Below are positions 22,081 through 34,900 of a stretch of 64,000 bases of DNA, piece after piece (position 1 is the stretch's first letter; every line of letters starts with the position of its first letter). The stretch is from the NCBI RefSeq assembly GCF_028502605.1, contig NC_079232.1:6634001-6698000 (forward strand), written 5' to 3'. A program made the translations under genes and the position numbers. Source of the stretch: Trichoderma breve. Taxonomy: Eukaryota; Ascomycota; Sordariomycetes; Hypocreales; Hypocreaceae. Below the pieces are notes generated by a model that was not told where the DNA came from, searched no databases, and worked only from the letters and a program-made list of their open reading frames with translations.

Positions 22081-24465
22081 CACTTTCACCTTGAGATGCC
22101 AACGTATTTGCGTGACAGCTGCGTAGCTCTATCCATCAATGAGAAATTGTGTATCGCAACGTGTTGTCATTGCCTTTCAACAGCCGTGCTTACAGTATCT
22201 ACAGATCCAAAGAGGTAACTTTTCATCATTGGCGGCCCTTGATGGCCACGTAACCCTCATCGGGCACCTAGCTGATAAGGTGTGTGGCTGTTGCCTCGAG
22301 CTACGCGCTGAGAAGCCAGAAGCTTGACCAACTGATAGAAGCTTGAGCCGTTTCAAGCTTCGACCTCTACACACCACCAAATCAGACCGACTGAACCGGA
22401 AAACCCGACATAGTCTCGCCGCAGAAGATGAAGTCATCATGGAATGCCAAATAAGAATCACTTCAACTACAGCCAGCCTCTAGTCCCCACTTCCGCCTGG
22501 CGAGCGTCAGCTACTAGCAGCTGGTTTGCGGATAGCAAGCCCGCTAGCAAATCGCATATCGGCCGATCGAAGGTTGCTCTGGGAATGCAAGGGACTACTC
22601 CGTTAAGAGCTAGAGGTGTCAGACGCTTGACTCCGGCATCACAAGATGGCATATTTGCCGGAATGAGCCTGAAAAGACAAACGTCAAACTCCGAACAGCT
22701 CGCTTCCAAACCAAGCGGCGGCAATAAATCGAACGACGGGTCGATAAATGCGGCGATACGGTCGGCAACGAGGTCCCGAGGAAGTGAAGGAGCGAAATAA
22801 TCACCACGACATCGTTCCATCACATCACTTTGGCTATGCATATGCGCCCGTGCTGGAACCAACAATCACATTGACATCCTACCTCCACAGTCCCCTACCA
22901 AACACCTCCAGACGTCGTGCTATGTATTTCCCGCAGCGAAATATCGATCCACGGAAGCAGACAATTCGTCGAGTCTGTCCATCTCGCGGCCTGCCATTGG
23001 CCCATTTCCCGTGAGAGCCCTGCATCACAATCTACAGCTCTGCATCTCGCAACTTCTGCACCAACCCCATCTTGCCCATCCAGATGGCGATTGGACGGGG
23101 GCGTCTCCGCAGGCACCGCACGCGAGACCAGGGTCAGGCGCTTAATTCCTCGGTGGGCCAACCAAGAACGATTCTCACATCAGCATTGTGACGCCTCCGA
23201 GACGCCACAGGCCGCTCATTGGCCTGCCGGCAGCGCTGGATTCGCAACCCGCCTTAGCTTTGCCGTGGAAGAACGAGGAGAACGAGGAGAGTTGTCGCAT
23301 TCGAGTAGCTGTGCGCCGTGGTTTACGATCTGGGAGTACTGCCGCACTACCTGGCGCTGTGCAACCAAAAGCTGTTTAGACTAAACTCCTCATTACGAAT
23401 ATTACTCGCTTCGTGAACATTGACTTTTGATGGTTCCGAATAAGCATGGCGTTGCCTGGACTAATCCAACGACGCGAGAGAAGAAGCAAGAAAATCAAAT
23501 CTTTGCCCTTTTGCTCAAGCTAACATATCTTCTAACGAAGCGCTACTTTCAGCATCGCCCTCATTCCGTCCCCCAAAGTTGCTGCTCGTATAAAACCAGA
23601 GATCACCCGCCTTTGTGGAACGGCCAATGGGAGCCGTGAATCGGAGTATTCGCAACGCAAGGGTCGGCATCTTGTGAGGGCCAGGACCAGGTTCCCTGAT
23701 TGGGGCAGCCCGCGCCAAAGCTGTGCGCGAATCACAGCGGGGAACAAGAGACAGAAAGACAGCTTTCCATCCACTCACAATTTTCTTCGCCTTCTAGCTT
23801 AGCCTGACCCGTCTCGGGTGGCGTCTGTCCTCGCCCTTGTCCTTGTCAAGGGAAGGGGGGACAATAGCTTGGGCGGCTGCAATGGCGCTTTTGTCACTCT
23901 CTGCGGTGTTGTGTGTGCATGCCGGAGCGGGCCTTGGTTCGCTTTTGGCCCCCAGAGACCGTTCTTAAGACCTCCCGGTTGCGCACGCCTCTTCTTTCCA
24001 TCTTCTTTTCTACCCGCTCCGTCCTTGGCTTCCGTCAACAACAAGTCTTTTGTCCCAAGACAAATCCTTTGACGCTCTGTCTATCTGGACAAGAGCTCTG
24101 AGATTTGTGGCTTTTCAAGGCTGCCGAATATCAAAGAGAGAAGAGAAGGCTGGGCCTTTGGAGTCGCCCCACACAAAAAGAAAGAGAGGAGAACCCTGCG
24201 ACCAGGAAAATCAACCAAGACGGACGACGTCGGAAGCGATATCACAGCTGATCTACGATTTAATCGTGTTCATCTACATGTACAACGACTAGCGAATTTA
24301 TCTCTCCGATATATACGACGGAGGGCTTCGGAATAGCGTACTAGCAACGAGAATTTGAATTCGATTTCAAGACGCAGCGATTTGCCATCTGCCAAGCCGG
24401 TAGAAAATCATATACGCGGAGGAAGTTACACGCACACACATACACACACATATAAACAATTCAAT
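22081..24465. other. Gene-poor region upstream of the BIM1-like gene
   Basis: Overlapping frames on both strands (for example 22444-22800 plus and 22467-22865 minus) have no recognisable domain and no convincing splice pattern. The last 150 bases include a GATATATACGA element (24307) and a CA-rich leader (24429-24455) for the next gene. Confidence 0.5.
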
Positions 24466-25292
24466 ATGAGGCTATCGCTATTCCTCACGCTCGCCTTGAC
24501 GGCCCTCATCGAGGCCCATTCCATCATAGTATACCCAGGATGGCGCGGCAACAACCTCATCACCAACGATACGTTTCCCTACGGCATGCAGTGGATGTAT
24601 CCATGTCAGTAACATCAACAACGAAGAAACAAAGAAAGCAAAACTAACCATGAACCAGGCGGCGGCATAGGAACAACCAGAAACCGAACATACTGGCCAA
24701 CCACCGGCGGCGCCGTCTCCTTCCAGCCCGGTTGGTTCCGCGGCCATCTGACGGCTCAGCTCCAGATCAACCTCGGATATGGCACTGACGGTCCCGACGG
24801 CGGCCCGCCAAACATGTCCAACATCATGGTCAAGCCATTCATGCTCAATGGACCGACCAACAATCCCTATCCCGGAACCGTCTGCTTGCCCCAGGTTCCT
24901 CTGCCTGCTGGCGCAAACGTTTCTGCCGGTGATAGGGCGACGATTCAAGTCGTTGAGCTGGCTCAACACGGCGCAGCTCTGTACTCTGTAAGTCTTTGCC
25001 TCCTTGGAAAAAAAAAACCTATATGGTTCTATTTCAAAAGCTAACTGAACTTTCTTTTCAGTGCGTCGACATCATCTTCGCCGAGCCAGGCGACCCCCGC
25101 ATCCCCATCGTCAACGAGACAAACTGCTTCAACTCGACGCAATTCGGCTTCTCCCAGATCTACACAATTACCACCCAGGAGCCTATCCTCGACGTGGTCT
25201 CCACGACGACGTCCTCTGCTGAGTCATTCCGAAAATACAGCTGGGCGGGCTGGCTTCCGCTTGTTGCTGGGGCGATGTGGATGGCTTTGTGA
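24466..25292 (+). CDS. BIM1/X325-type copper-binding surface protein (LPMO-like fold), GPI-anchored
   Basis: Three exons, 24466-24604, 24659-24987 and 25062-25292, encode 232 aa with both introns in phase; the first donor is GTCAGT and splicing restores the conserved MYPCGG. A signal peptide (residues 1-17) would leave His18 at the mature N terminus in HSIIVYPGWRGNN, the hallmark of this family. Other likely copper ligands are His76 (FRGHLTA) and Asp159 (CVDIIF). NVS, NMS, NET and NST are possible N-glycosylation sites. The Ser-rich region and hydrophobic end (WLPLVAGAMWMAL) indicate a GPI anchor. In Cryptococcus, Bim1 helps copper uptake; the related LaX325 binds copper but does not cut polysaccharides. 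A similar copper role here is inferred. Confidence 0.92.
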
Positions 25293-25792
25293 TGAAAAGA
25301 GAGAATGGAGGCTGGAGATATGATGGATAATATTTCTGTCTTTCTCTTCTCTTCTTGTTTTTCCTTTTCCTTTTCCTTTTGGTCCGCATAATTAACATAT
25401 ACCCCTGGATCCTCACTCTATTGACGAGAGTTGGTACCCTCTTCCTTTTTGTTTCTTCCCTCTCTCCTAGCGTGGGAACAGGACATGGCGTTGCTGGGCG
25501 TTTTTACGAAAATCGGGGGCGAGGCCATGTTTTATTTTACCCCCTGTATATCTCATTACCGTTACTTTGACTGCTCGAGCTCGAAGATGGTGGTTATTTT
25601 ATAAATGAATCGTGTATATATAGATATATATATCTATACCATATATATATAAAGCAGTGTGATATGATCTCACACTTGCCAAGTCTTTGTATATTATGCT
25701 TATGCGCCGAATGTCATCTTATCGTGCTTCATTTCTATTCATGATTTTCTTTATACCTGATCCCTCAGTCGATTGCCGTCTCTTCTCTAAGC
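25293..25792. other. Convergent intergenic region with AT palindrome
   Basis: This separates the BIM1-like gene (plus) from the DOA1 gene (minus). TATA-rich sequence at 25612-25655 includes the perfect 20-nt palindrome TATAGATATATATATCTATA (25619-25638). AT-rich elements like this suit 3'-end formation for both genes; no other gene is seen. Confidence 0.55.
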
Positions 25793-28267
25793 CTATCGCG
25801 GGATTACCTTCAAGCACTCGTTCGCAACTCCCTTGATCCGCTCTTCCGAACTCTTGCTTGCTGCTCCTTCTACCCATGCCGCTACTCCCAAGCTCTTGGC
25901 TTCGCCTTTGGACGTTGAGAGGATAGTGCCGAGAGCGACCAGTGCACGATAGAGAACCTCTGAATCGGTCTGGTCCTTGAGGATAGTGCCCAGCACAGTG
26001 ACCAGCCGGCGTCGTTGTTCAGGATTCAGCAGCTTCTCCTTGTTGACAAGGACAGAGTAGTTGACTGCCACTGTTGTCAAAGCGACCAACACATTGCGGT
26101 TGAACTTGCCAATTGGCTCTCCGCCCTTGATGCCCGTGACACGTTCCAAAAACGAAATGGCCTTGTCTGCTTTAGAGCTAGCAAGGCTTCGTCCGTCAGC
26201 AGAGCTGAATAGGTTGGCAATCGTACGGGCACCCATCATGGCGGCATTCTCATTGGGGGGAAAGTCGTCTGGAATCGACGATGCGACGGCGATGTCCAAG
26301 AGGGTCAGGTCCTGAGGACCCTTGAATTGCGCGGCTATAGGGTATCTAGCCACACAGCGAAGCAAATCAAGGCCGGCCAATCGATCAGCATAGGGCCACT
26401 CGGTGACAATCTTGAGGATTACGTTGAGAGTTGGGGTTGTAATAGCCTTTGAAGAATCTAGAGCTTCCTTTGATGACTGCAGAGTGGCCTCTTCTCCTGG
26501 ATTGAGAGCCACATCTTTTCGCCCAGACGACACCATGGTCTTGTTGACATTGGAAATTTTGTTTAGGATTGCTAGCAAATGACTGATGTTAGAAAATCTT
26601 ACTGTAAAACTAGTAATAAAAAAGAGTTTATTTACTCACCTTCGTATTTTGCGGCAGAAATATTGAGATATTCCCTCTGTGGTAGCACCTTTGGCGTTTG
26701 AGACTGAGATTCTTCTCCAGGGCGATATCGTGACTCGGTGCCGTATGGATCGGGTCCTGTGGAGCGTTCAGACTTTCCGAGAGTGGCACCCTTGGTGTTT
26801 TCGGTGATGAAATTGGCCACATTATCTAGGTAGGACAGAGGCAGTTCGTTATCGTTGAGGAATTTGGTCGCTCTCTCGTAAGGATTCTCGGAGAGATTAT
26901 AGGGGAGCTTGAGCGCAGGCTTTCCGTCCTCAATATCGACGTCAAAGACATAGTCGTAAGATTGCCCGTTGTATTCAACCTTCTTGCCCGTGCTGCCAAC
27001 GGCATCCACTACCGTACCAACGTTGATCCATTGCTGCTGGGCCATGGACCACGTGTGAGCAGTGATGTTGCCGTTGCTCTCCTTGATCATCTGGACTTGG
27101 CCCTCTTTGGTGCCTGCCTTGGACGTCAGAAACTCTGGACCAGGCAGCTTTTCCTTGTTGATGCCACCGAGCTGTTGCTGAGGGATAGCCGAGGCTTTGA
27201 CTGAGTCTTGGAATTCTTTGAGAGTGGCTTCATCGGCTACAGCCTCTGATCGCCGAGTGAAGATGCGCGCAACGCCATCACTGGCTCCCGAAATAATGTC
27301 TCCCGTCTCTGGGTTGACAGCAACTGTCCACACAGATATGGCTGGGTGCGTGATGGTCTGGATGCATTCGGTTCCCTTCCATACCCTGACAGTTCGATCC
27401 TCTCCAGAGCTGACGAGTTCACCGGATGGCAAACTTGCTAGGCTATACACGAAGCTTTCATGCCCATGGAGCTCACCGACCTGCTGACCGTTCAGCTTCC
27501 ACAACCGCAGGGTACCATCGTTGCTTGCACTGGCGATATCGGCACCGCTGGGGTGGCCCTTAGGAACCTTGCACAACGCTCGGACAACATCGGGGGTGTA
27601 GATGGTGGCTGCTGGCATAACGTCGCCGCCCCTTGACTGCTTCAGATCAAACACTCGGATGCTTTTGTCAGCGCATCCCGTCACCACTGTTGTCTCATCA
27701 AAGGCAACGACACTCCAAACGGCCATGCCCTCGTGGCCACTCAGCATGTGCTCAGTCTCCCACTTGCTCAGGTTCCAAACTCGAGCCTGGCCGTCCCATC
27801 CTCCAGAGACAAGGTACGTCCCTTTAGGAGAGACATCGAGGGTACACACATTGTGTGCATGTCCAATGAGAAGGCGCTCGGCATTATCAGCTGCTGATAA
27901 GCTCGGCGACTTGACCTCGATGATGGTATCTTTGCCTCCCGAGACGACGAGACCGTTCTGATGCTCTTGGTTTGGCGGAAAGAAGGCCACAGTGTTGACG
28001 TACTCGGAGCCGCGGCTGACGAGCGAGCCATCAAAGGCTGGAGGCGTGGTCTGTGTTCGGCGCCATATCCGGACGGTACAGTCTCTTGATGCCGAAAGGG
28101 CGAATTCGGGAGAAGGGAAGCTAACGGCGCGCACCTGCAGTAGAAGAGGGGGTCAGTAAAGGAAAGATTTGTACATGGATATGTAGACAGAGCATAAATA
28201 GAGCTGAGGGATCTCGTACGTCGGCTTCGTGGCCAAGAAGCTGCGCTGAGAGCTTGAATTCGGCCAT
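25793..28267 (-). CDS. DOA1: Doa1/Ufd3/PLAA: WD40-PFU-PUL ubiquitin-binding Cdc48 cofactor
   Basis: Exons 28267-28220, 28134-26640 and 26571-25793 encode 773 aa; all joins keep phase. The N-terminal half is a WD40 propeller (repeats such as LLGHEADVRAVSF, LIGHAHNVCTLDV..GGWDGQARVWN and LHGHESFVYSL). The PFU domain follows at residues about 370-455 (HTWSMAQQQWINVGTVVDA, then YDYVFDVDIEDG). The C-terminal PUL domain (from about residue 515) has the expected armadillo-like helices (WPYADRLAGLDLLRCVARYP). This set and order is diagnostic for Doa1/PLAA, which binds ubiquitin and Cdc48/p97 and maintains ubiquitin levels. It shares a 1.45-kb divergent promoter region with the STRAP gene. Confidence 0.95.
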
Positions 28268-29720
28268 GGTTATGTCAAGCTCCGGATCGCGATGCCTCAG
28301 TGGTGGGGGTTGCGCCTCAATCTGGGGAAGAGGGGAGCGATGATGCGACTGATGGCAGAGGAAGGAAGGCGAGGCAAAATAGCAGTTGAATTGCTATTGC
28401 GAGGTAGAAAAAGACGACGGTATGAGCAAAATGGGTCTGCTTGAGATGAGCCAAGAAAGCCGTAGCTGAATTGCTTTGTCAGGCCTTCGGGCGTTTGTAC
28501 AAGTGGATGACGATGGAAGCTTGAAGACAGCTGGAGGGACTCCGAGAGGCAGCTGCAGTACGTACTCGGGCTGGTGACTGCACTGCGATCCCCACCAAGC
28601 AATGGATCAGCACAGGCGCAATGGCCTCACTCGTTTACAGCGGGTAATTTAGCGGGCATCTCCAGTGGGCTTTAGGGGAGTATGGCGCTTTGGTAAGCAC
28701 CGTGTGGCTTGTGGCGCTAGACGGAGGCACTTCCATGTTGTCATTTATCCAGGCACAGGGGCTACGAACGGGGCTTTGGTTTGTGCGAGGAGTAGCTCCA
28801 GCTGGTGATAATCTTGATGTATAGACTACCTGATATCACGTATAAATCGCAGGCATTTATCAAAGAACATGAAATATTGTAATATGTCACAGATAGCATG
28901 GCCAATCGCTTGTTCAAGTCTTGAATCATGAACAAAACTACCTAGTACCTAGGCAAATGAGGCGCCACACTTCAGCGACCCCTCCATTTGTGGCGGTGCT
29001 CTCAATCCATCTTTCGCAGCCCAAAACTCATCGATAGACACAGCGGCTCGCAATTAGCGATAGCGACTGCTCGCCCTGCTAGCCCAAAAGCTCGATACGC
29101 TGCCCCGCTTCCCCAGCAGCTGACAGAAATCATCATCCAGATCGTCTTGCACCCGAATCTTTGGCCCCGGAATCCTCTATCAGGGGCTGCGGTGATCGCC
29201 TCCAGCTCTTCTTTTCTCTCCTCCGCTCTGCTCCATCACTCCTCCAACAGCGACATTCATTCACACGCTGACGCCCGCTGCAATCTGTCCGTGTGCTGGC
29301 CGCTGTCTCGCCCGCTGTTCGACAGGCGAATCCTGCTGCGAGCTGCTTCGACCTCCTTGCATGACCAGTTTGAGACTCGACTCGATTGCCAGCTGCCAAC
29401 CAACGTTTTCTCTCCTTGTCGGCCGATTTATACCCCCCGTGCGCTCGGCGAACCCATTTTGCTTTCTTCTCTCTCTCTTGCTTTTCGACCAGGGCTTCTC
29501 TCACTCATCGCTGGGATCGTCGATTTTGTCTAGAGCCTCGCTGACCCCCTAATCCAAATCCATCTTCAAACTTGAAACACCTCGTACGGTCCTTTTTATT
29601 TTCCGATTGACCTTGTGTTCGCGGTCTTGACGCTTCTGCTCGCGACGCAAAGACTCTGACACTCTAATTACTTCTGCTCTCCTTCAATTCACGCGATCAT
29701 TCATCGTCACCATCGTCATC
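28268..29720. other. Divergent promoter region, DOA1 / STRAP
   Basis: The right half (29140-29720) is rich in CT and TC runs and probably contains the long leader of the STRAP gene. A 181-codon frame at 28988-29533 falls inside that leader-like sequence, has no domain and is not called. Confidence 0.55.
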
Positions 29721-30966
29721 ATGGCAGCCGAGGCGCCCCGACAATACGTTCCGCTGACCTGCCACGGTCACTCGCGACCAGTTCCTCACATCAGCTTCTC
29801 TCTTCTCGAGAAGGAAGAAACCTACTACATGATCTCAGCTTGCAAGGGTATGCATTGGTCCATCTCAGGCGGGAACTCTTTGTTTGACCTGGGCTAACTA
29901 TGTATTCTGCAGATGGCAATCCCATGCTTCGTGATGGTGTAACGGGCGACTGGTAGATATACCCTTTTTGTGCGACATGCTGTCATAGACGGACCCATGC
30001 TGATTTCTTGCGTCAGGATCGGCACTTTCATCGGACACAAAGGCGCTGTCTGGCAGGCTAGGCTGAGCCCTGATGCGTCCAACGCCGCGACCGCGTCTGC
30101 CGACTTTACTGCGTACGTGATGCTTTCTTTTCTGCGGGTGTGGAGTATAGGGAATTGCACGTGTTCTAACATTCATGATGTGTTGTAGCAAGATCTGGGA
30201 CACCCACACCGGCGAACTCTTGTATACGCTGCAGCACGACCACATCGTCCGCGCCGTTGCGTACCCGCCCGACAATTCAGACCTTGTAGCCACTGGCGGC
30301 ATGGAGAAGAAGCTTCGCGTTTTTGACTTGTCCGACGTCCCAGGCGCCAACAGCGGGAACCCAATCACGATCCCTGCCTCGGCCGGATTCGAAATTGGCG
30401 AGGGTGTGCACACGGGCTCCATCAAGTTCATCTGCTGGACTCAAGATCCAAACGTCATCGTCACGGCTTCGGACAAGACCATCCGCTGGCTCGATCTTCC
30501 CAGCCGAGCTTGCATTCACCAAGAAGTGCTGGACGGCGAAATCCGCTCTTGCGAGATGGTATCTCTGTCGCCAGAGTATACCTCTGTTACGGATATTGGC
30601 GGTGGAAAACCTGTTCTTGCTGTTTCCGCTGGCAAGACTGCCTACTTCTGGGGCGGCCACCGGGCGATGGAAGAACTGAAGCGCATCGTTCTTCCTAACA
30701 CAATTGCCAGCGTGGCCCTTGATGTCAAGGGACGCAAGCTGGTTGTTGGAGAAGAGCCGGGAACATGGGCCAAGGTCATTAGCTACGACGACGAGGTGGA
30801 GCTGGATGTTCACAAGGGCCACCACGGTCCTATCTGGTCCATCGCCTTTTCGCCCGATGGCAAGCTTTACGCAACAGGCTCAGAAGACGGAACCATCAAG
30901 ATGTGGAAGAACTGCGATGGGTTCTATGGCTTATGGAGAGGCGGTACGGAGCGATCTGCGGAGTAG
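29721..30966 (+). CDS. STRAP/UNRIP-type WD40 protein
   Basis: Four exons, 29721-29847, 29913-29952, 30017-30112 and 30189-30966, give 346 aa with phases that match at each join. The protein starts MAAEAPRQYVPLTCHGHSRP, a form conserved in STRAP (serine/threonine kinase receptor-associated protein), and has about seven WD repeats: GHKGAVWQARLSPD, HDHIVRAVAYPPD, VHTGSIKFICW, the DKTIRWLDL repeat and the last, HHGPIWSIAFSPDGKLYATG. STRAP works with the SMN/Gemin complex in animals and is a general WD40 scaffold in fungi. Introns are 65, 64 and 76 nt. Family call is strong; the fungal partners are unknown from sequence. Confidence 0.9.
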
Positions 30967-31734
30967 AGAGACACAGATCGCAGCTTCGCCTCTTCATCAG
31001 ACGCGGCGCGGACCTCGAGCCGATGCTTCACGCCAGGCAGCGGCCAATCCGAAGACTTGATCTGCTGCGACGTGATAGTCCCTCCAATGGAGAGCTCCCT
31101 TACCAAACTCAATTCTCTTGACGAGAGCTACGGTGGCAGCGGCAACGTGCGACGGCGTGCACTTGCGTCGTCCAAGGGCTGAAGGCTGCTCCGGGATGCC
31201 ATTAGGGGATTGACGTGGCAGAAGATGGGGACAAGTCGTGCCGCCGACATCATCCTCACCCATGGGCGAGATGACTAGCTGCATGTTTTTTTCTATATTT
31301 ATATGAAAAGCATGTGCCTAATTTTACACATAGTTAGACATAGAGCTCCCTTTTGAGCCACCTAGTTAACCTTGTATGATAGTATCAAATCAATGGAATA
31401 ATAAAGAGACTAGCTAGAGTCGACTACGCAATTCTAATGTTCCCTCATTTGATTGATGTATAATTTTTTATATTTTTATCAGACTTGGAAGAATGTTTTG
31501 GCCCTCGAAGCGATGTAGGCTTACCCTCCATTGTTACCATGTACCCATGTACCTCGCCCTCCGCAAATCGCCCAGCGGCCCGGAAAAATATTGTTGCTAT
31601 ACTGTCCGCAATCTGCCCCTCCCCCTCCATCTGGCAGCCAAAAGATTGAGTCACCTTTGAGAGGCCGATTTCGACAAAAAGGCAGCGCCAACGATCGTCA
31701 CCCGAGTCGCAAGGACGACAAAAATCACAGCATC
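30967..31734. other. Intergenic region, STRAP to PheRS alpha
   Basis: It holds the STRAP 3' flank and the PheRS upstream region. The segment 31270-31480 is AT-rich. No other gene is seen. Confidence 0.55.
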
Positions 31735-33982
31735 ATGGCTCCCGCATCCGCTGACCCAGCCGGCGATCTCGCCCTCCAGGTGCTCCAGGCATTGGCCAAC
31801 ACCGACCAGATTCTCTCCACCGAGGCCTTCCCCAGCGTGCCCTTTGAGACCCTCAAGGCTTCTCTGGACCGTCTTTCCTCACGGTCCATGGTAGTCTACG
31901 AGCAGATTGAGAGACAGGAAGCGATTCTAGAGGCCGAGGCTGAGGAGATTGTCCAGCATGGAAGCCACGAGGCCCGCGTCTTTGAGGCCGTGCACAAGGC
32001 CCTTGGTGGTCTCTCCATCTCAGACCTGGAGACCGCAATCGGCGACAAGAATGTTACCAAGGTTGGCCAAGGAAAGGCCTTTAGGGAGAAGTGGATCAAG
32101 AAGGACGACAACAAGCTTGTCGCGCTGGTTAGTTTTTGTTGGAGAGAGAGAGGAAGGAAAAGAGCCGGCATTGTGATCTAACTCTGCCCTATCTAGGTCG
32201 ACTCTATTGAGGACGTAACGAGATCGCAACTCCGCTTCATTAAGGAGACCAAGTCGCACGACAGCAAGATTATTGCGGACCTGAAGAAGCGAAAGCTCAT
32301 CACCACCGCAAAGGTCATTTCCTTCAAGATCTCCAAGGGACCTAAGTTTGCGCTAGAGATTGTCAAGGAGGAGACGGATTTGACGGCCGACATGCTGGCG
32401 TCTGGAGCGTGGAAGACGGCCAACTTTAGTGAGTGGTCTTGCTTAAAACATGGGATTACCATTTGTCGCGGGACATCGGTATTAATCTTTGAACAGAGCC
32501 ATACAACTTCAAGGCCTTGGGCGGGCACCAGGTCTCTGGAGCTCTTCACCCTCTCAACAAGATGCGACACGAGTTCCGGTTAGTTAGCTAAATCGTGAAG
32601 GGTTACTGGGATTTACTTGTATGGGAGAGTGCTAACTGTTTTATTCTACTACAGACAAATCTTCTTCGAGACTGGCTTCACAGAAATGCCTACCAACCAG
32701 TACATCGAGACTGGTTTCTGGGTATGTATCACTCTTTGGCACTCAAAAGAAATATTAAATTTTCAAATGCTAATGTTTTGAGTTAAATAGAATTTCGATG
32801 CTCTTTTCGTCCCTCAAGTATGTCGATAACGAAAAAATATAGCTCCTATCTTCTTCTTAGCATCACTAACGACAAATAGCAACACCCTGCCCGTGATTTG
32901 CAAGATACCTTTTACATCTCCGACCCCAAGACAGCTGGCCGCCCCGGTCCCGTCTCCGCCGACGATAAACAAAACTACGACGAGTACTTTGAGAACGTAA
33001 AGCAGGTGCACGAGAACGGAAAATACGGCTCCATCGGCTACCGATACCCGTGGGCAGAGGAGGAGTCATTAAGGTAAGCCGTCATAAGAAAAAGGTGTAC
33101 CATAATTCAAGGATTATGCTAACAGGACGCAGACTTGTTCTTCGTACTCACACCACATCCGTTTCGGCTGCCATGCTGCACAAATTGGCGGCGAAGAAGG
33201 GACCTGATGGTCGCGTTCCTCCTGTTCGCTACTTCTCTATCGATCGCGTTTTCAGGTAATTGTCGATGCAACTATTTCTATATAATGACAGTGACTTACC
33301 ACAATTATAGAAACGAGGCTGTTGACGCAACACATCTGTGCGAGTTCCACCAGGTAGAAGGTATGGTTAACTTAACATGAAGTTTCCAATACTTTGGTTA
33401 TTATTCGAATGCTCACAATACCTAGGTGTTATTGCCGACTACGGATTGACCCTTGGAGGTCTGATGGAGTTCTTCGAGACCTTCTTTGCCAAGATGGGTC
33501 TGACAGAGTGAGTACATCATTTAACCTTAACTAAGCCTGTGATTCAGTACTAATATGTGTTTTGCAGTCTCAAATTCAAGCCAGCGTAAGGAACAATAAC
33601 TCATGACAGAGTATACCGGGACACTACTGACAATGCAAATAGTTTCAACCCCTACACAGAGCCTAGTATGGAACTTTTCAGCTACCACAAGGGCCTGAAG
33701 AAGCTTGTAGAGGTAAGGAAACCACCCCGCTAATAACTACAACGTATCTGGTATGCTAATCGGGAATAATACGCACAGATTGGCAACAGTGGCATGTTCC
33801 GACCGGAAATGCTCGAGGCCATGGGCCTGCCCAAGGATCTGAGAGTGTACGGCTTCGGCCTCAGCTTGGAGAGACCGACCATGATCAAGTACGCCATTTC
33901 AAATATCCGTGAGCTGCTTGGTCACCAAGTAGACTTGAACTTTATCGAGAGGAACGCCGCCGTGCGACTGGACAAGGATTAG
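31735..33982 (+). CDS. FRS2: Cytosolic phenylalanyl-tRNA synthetase alpha subunit
   Basis: Twelve exons: 31735-32127, 32197-32428, 32497-32578, 32655-32721, 32791-32817, 32880-33073, 33133-33255, 33311-33360, 33426-33507, 33568-33585, 33643-33712 and 33779-33982. Together they give 513 aa in one unbroken frame. The N-terminal region (residues 1-200) has helical tRNA-binding repeats. The class II catalytic core has [19 protein letters not shown] (motif 1 region), [29 protein letters not shown] (motif 2) and [16 protein letters not shown] (motif 3). It pairs with a beta subunit (not in this window) to charge tRNA-Phe. Exons of 27 and 18 nt are unusually short. Confidence 0.96.
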
Positions 33983-34900
33983 ATGATGGAGCGTATATAG
34001 AAAGCAAGATGAATGGGCATATGATGGAGAAAAATGACCAATGTTTGGACGGAGGAGAGCAGGAAGAAAGAAAAGAAATAAGAAAGGCAGATTCGGAATG
34101 TCGCCGTTTAGGCCATGACATTCCGATCAGACGGCAGCAACGATGTAACGACACGGTTTGGTTGCAGAACGCAAAGCCAAACCTCATCAATGCACTAGAA
34201 TTTTGAGCCGCTGAGAGACAAACAAAAAGATCAATCATGGTACAATTACTTAGAGTACCAACCACTCTCATTCCGTAAAAACGGCTGCGGTGACTGTATT
34301 TCCGGTCGAGCCTCTTTACTAATGCCCCAATTAGAGGGGACATACGGAGTACTCTGTGCTTCAGATTATAAAGATGGATAGAAAGTTATTCCGTCGCTCA
34401 CGGGGAGGGAGAACTTGCCTATATTCTCGTCATCCAGCTGAGTTGAAGCTTAAGAATCCAAAGGCTTCATGCGAAAAGTTGCCTGTTTCGGCATGTGTAA
34501 GTGGGGTTGTTCGCGATCTCGGTGGCGTCAACAGGGATAGATGGTTAGCATTGAGACCGGAGTTACGGGATTGGTCGAATTATTGAGATGGCATTTTTTG
34601 GCATGTACGGAGTAGTTGATACATCTTTGGTCATCACGGTTCTAAAGGAATTAGTAATTGTGACACATGCGAACCATTGAGAATAGGTAGCAGAGCGGAC
34701 GTATACCATGGAGTTGGTTGTTTCGTAATTGCTCCAGATTTCTGAGCTTATGAAGCGTCTCTCAGGAGATATGGAGCTGAACATTACAGAGTGTATAAAG
34801 CAACTCGTTTCCTCGTGAGGTAGGATGCCTTTTTGTACTCACCATTAAAGATCTCAGAACCTGAACTTATTTAGTACGCCTTTTATACAACCAACGCAAA
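33983..34900. other. Intergenic region, PheRS alpha to SDR
   Basis: PheRS 3' flank and SDR upstream region. The sequence TACGGAGTA recurs (34343 and 34606). No gene is seen. Confidence 0.5.

Noticed and set aside
22467..22865. 132-codon minus-strand frame overlapping a 118-codon plus-strand frame
   Set aside because: Neither has a domain, splice sites or a clear start context; likely chance openness.
28988..29533. 181-codon plus-strand frame
   Set aside because: It lies in the C/T-rich leader of the STRAP gene and has no recognisable motif.
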